In this document: piece after piece, positions 61,401 through 64,000 of the stretch | Layout of the letters: the number at the start of each line of letters is the position of its first letter | Numbering within the stretch: the first letter of the stretch is position 1 | Assembly (NCBI GenBank): GCA_963969395.1 | Contig: OZ017798.1 | Span: 1,736,001 to 1,800,000, forward strand | Direction: 5' to 3' | DNA from: Pseudoscleropodium purum | Lineage: Eukaryota; Streptophyta; Bryopsida; Hypnales; Brachytheciaceae | DNA: 64,000 nucleotides | Translations under genes and position numbers: made by a program | The notes under the pieces: generated by a model | Seen by the model: the letters and a program-made list of their open reading frames with translations, nothing else | Databases searched by the model: none | Told to the model about the DNA's origin: nothing

Positions 61401-64000
61401 ACAGTCTGGCTACCCGAACACAAGCAAACGTACATGCGTTAGGAGATCAAACTCTAGCAACTGAGTCCCTTCGCTAAACCTTCGCTAAACCTGCAAAACA
61501 GACGTACAAGGGATATGCACTGAAAACCATGAGCCACAATATATGAGTCGTACCCTTACCCTCGGAACGGTCGAAGCTGAAATGCAAACAAAACCGAACG
61601 ACTGGCCTTCCTTCATGTCCACTAAGGAAATTAAGGAGATCGACTTCGATTCATGGAGCAGGCAATGACGATGATGCGCAATTAGATGAAACTCCGGGCA
61701 TGTATGTATCCCAGCAAGTTAAGTTGTCTACCATATGTAGCCTGTAGAAACACCTCAAGAGTTTGACACCTCCACCGACGTCGTAGTCCAACGAATCGAA
61801 ACACTGGAGTGAATGAAACGAATGACGGAATGCACTTCAATTCCAACTGCACCCACGTACATCGGCTCAACGTCATTCGCTTCAGGTGTTTCTACAGCCC
61901 AAATATGATGACAACAATGAGAGGAGCTCTGGTCCAACCGAACTCACTCCATTTGCAGCAAACTCACGCACCGCACAGCAAACGTACTCGCTCGCTCGCA
62001 GCAGACGACGGCAACCCTACCCGGTAAATCTCTCCACCAGTGTCATCGGAACTGTACAGCAGCCGCCTAGCTAGCCATTGCAAACAAGAAACCTCCCGCT
62101 CTCAATTACTAGTGAGCTCAGTATCAGTGCGCTAGCTCGCTCCCCACCACCACGCACCAACTACATACACATACACATACCCCAAACTGAATAGTTACAC
62201 ACAAAACTACTACTGACTAAGCTTCCACTAGCTAGCAACGAGTCGCGGAATTTCGGAGCCACTGAAGTCGCCAGGAGCCAACAGGAGCCAACAGGAGCCA
62301 ACAGGAGCCAGATGCTCTAGATGCTTCTTCCTGACCCCAGAAAATACGAGAGAGAGGTTGAGCAGCACCAACGGAGCAGCAACCACGAGAGGCCGGAGCA
62401 TCGTCGATAGCTAGATACCGTCGTCGATGTATGCCGGAACTGAACTCAACCCCACATTCCAAATCTACCCGTTCTGGAACGAAAAACAAGGAATGAGGCC
62501 GGGATCCATACACGAACATGAGACCAGACTGTCTAGCAAGCAATGAATCTACTTGAACATTGTGCTTTGGTGAAAACAAAAAGCCCCGCTCGGTCTGTCC
62601 GTCCGTCCGCTGTCTGTGTCTGTCTGTCTGACCCTGAAGGAATCAATTGAAGTTCGCATCCCTTGAGATGAGATGAGATGAATGCTCTAGACGGGGAAGT
62701 TCGGCTATTTAACCTCTTTCCGCCATAGCCACAAGGCCGGGGCTTCACATGTTTCAGGTTGGCTTTTCCCTGGAAAAAAAAAGCTGCCCGTGCCCGGACC
62801 AAGGGAATCTTCAGCACTGGGAGCCTCCGCCGGGCAGGACGGGCAAAAGAACCACCACCACTGGCCAGGAAGGTCAATGTTGACTGTTGGAATTCTAAAG
62901 AGTTTCCTTCCCATTTGTGGCCAATTCGTGACGAGGAGGGGTATTTTTAATTTTGTGGCTGGGTTTTGAATTCATGGGTGGCAGTACGGATGGTTTTGAT
63001 CATGTCACTGATGTGGGTGCCGATTGGTGAGCTTTCTGAAAATGAGTGCTTATTAAATATTCTTGTTTCTTTTGAGTGAGGACCGGGGTGAAACAAAAAA
63101 AGGTTTTCAAAAAGACAAAAAATGAGTGTGTATTTTGGGGTGCAGAGCACGCAGAATGTTCGTCTTTTGCAGAGCAGTATGACGTGTCGGAAGTGGGGAT
63201 CTTGCGTTTGTGGCACTAAGTTAACTTAAATTTTTGGAGATTTTTTTGTAGACCGCCTCAATCACTGCTTGCTTGCTCTCCATTCGATCCAGTGATCCAG
63301 ATTTGATTTTTGCAGGTCTACCATGCAATCAGTATCAGAGGCGCAGGGGATTCATGTTGCTAGTTTGCTACTAAGCTTACTTACTCTTATCCGTGTTATT
63401 TTCATTATATTGTAGGCCTATATTAGGTTAGTTATCTCTAACGTTCAGGTGAGGTTAATGCAATTCAGTCCGCTTTTTATAGGGGATTAACAACATCGTA
63501 GGTTTCATTTCGAGAATCGGAGATCCTTTGCAAATCTGTGGATCTAATTTCGGTTTCAAACATCGACTCTCGTTCAAATTCCGTCTGTGTGTCGTTCATG
63601 TTTCAGTGCTGATCCGGCTATTTTAGCACGACTGCAGAGGAATGAATTAGAAAATTTTTAAACCTGAATCAACTGTCCCTACAGATTCTGTAATTGCACA
63701 TTCCATGCACGTCCTTGAAATGAGGTAGACGGCGGGGGTTTTAAAGGGCTGATCAGGCTATTTGGAGCGGATTGCATGCTTCAAAGCATTCACTAGAAAA
63801 TTTTCAGTTCCTTGGAAGGCAAATGAAAGTCACACTTATTCATTTAAGATAAGGTAGAAGCACCACTTGTTTTGAATCTGCAAATGTTGAGGGTAGCTAT
63901 GGAATAAAATGATGTGCATTTGTTAGGAAATGGTTTAATAGGAAACCAACAAAATTAGTCTAGTATTTTTCCAAGCTTGTATGAATATAATATAAATTTT
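58472..64000. other. Right-end region: AT-rich to ~60400, then balanced gene-like DNA without a supported gene
   Basis: From about 60500 to 62950 composition is balanced, with many CTAGCTAG runs, as in promoter or leader DNA, yet no open frame on either strand resembles a known family or shows convincing splicing. Direct repeats of about 11 bp (AGGAGCCAACA units) lie at about 62275-62310 and a GTCT/GTCC run at about 62598-62630. At 63321-63332 a TTTTTGCAG acceptor-like site precedes an ATG, but its frame stops after 30 codons. The rest, from about 62950 to 64000, shows nothing assignable. A gene may start or end beyond the right edge. Confidence 0.4.
59800..60122 (-). mobile_element. Terminal and subterminal region of a CACTA-type element
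   Basis: Read on the minus strand from 60122 it starts CACTACAAGAGAATATAGAG and then shows repeated TTTGCAATGG / TTTGCAATAC / TTTGCATTGG-type motifs for about 300 bp. A CACTACAAGA terminus followed by clustered short subterminal repeats is the known architecture of CACTA transposon ends. The opposite end was not identified, so this may be a truncated element. Confidence 0.6.

Overview
The window is nuclear DNA of a land plant. The evidence is spliced genes with GT-AG introns, a fasciclin-like arabinogalactan protein, a plant-type ATG12, and plant transposon families (a CACTA-type hairpin, MITEs). The species cannot be read from the sequence. A seed-free plant is possible, but that is a guess. 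Most of the window is AT-rich intergenic DNA made of old, nested, non-autonomous transposons. The few genes sit in islands of more balanced composition.

Genes. ATG12, the ubiquitin-like autophagy modifier, lies on the minus strand at the left edge (151-1853); four exons are visible and the last exon lies outside the window. A single-exon fasciclin-like arabinogalactan protein is at 9534-10298 (minus). A complete five-exon NEDD8/RUB-conjugating enzyme (UBC12/RCE1 type, 182 aa) is at 34091-35572 (minus). An RMA-like RING-finger frame with a perfect C3HC4 signature is at 48403-48755 (plus), with a broken or uncertain start. A dead Tc1/mariner transposase fragment is at 50876-51259 (plus). ATG12, the RUB E2 and the RING protein all belong to ubiquitin-like conjugation, but nothing suggests that they form a cluster with a shared job.

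Repeats. (i) A family of roughly 0.83-0.95 kb elements begins and ends with TTAA followed by CCCCTAAAGG-type inverted termini, which is the target-site signature of piggyBac-type transposons. At least nine full or partial copies are present, and two insertions can be compared with an empty relative inside this same window. (ii) A 3.7 kb Tc1/mariner element (49199-52929) has about 760 bp inverted arms built from 185 bp subrepeats. (iii) A dispersed family of about 330 bp has AGGTAGGAGG termini and a TA target. (iv) There is a 222 bp CACTA hairpin, and what looks like the end of a larger CACTA element. (v) Several fold-back structures occur, the largest a 1.05 kb palindrome at 57424-58471. (vi) A tandem duplication of about 2.5 kb lies at 41033-45610, and a diverged tandem array of about 300 bp units lies beside the arabinogalactan-protein gene.

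No rRNA, tRNA, recognised miRNA, CRISPR array or organelle insertion was seen. Coordinates of diverged repeats are approximate because they were aligned by eye.
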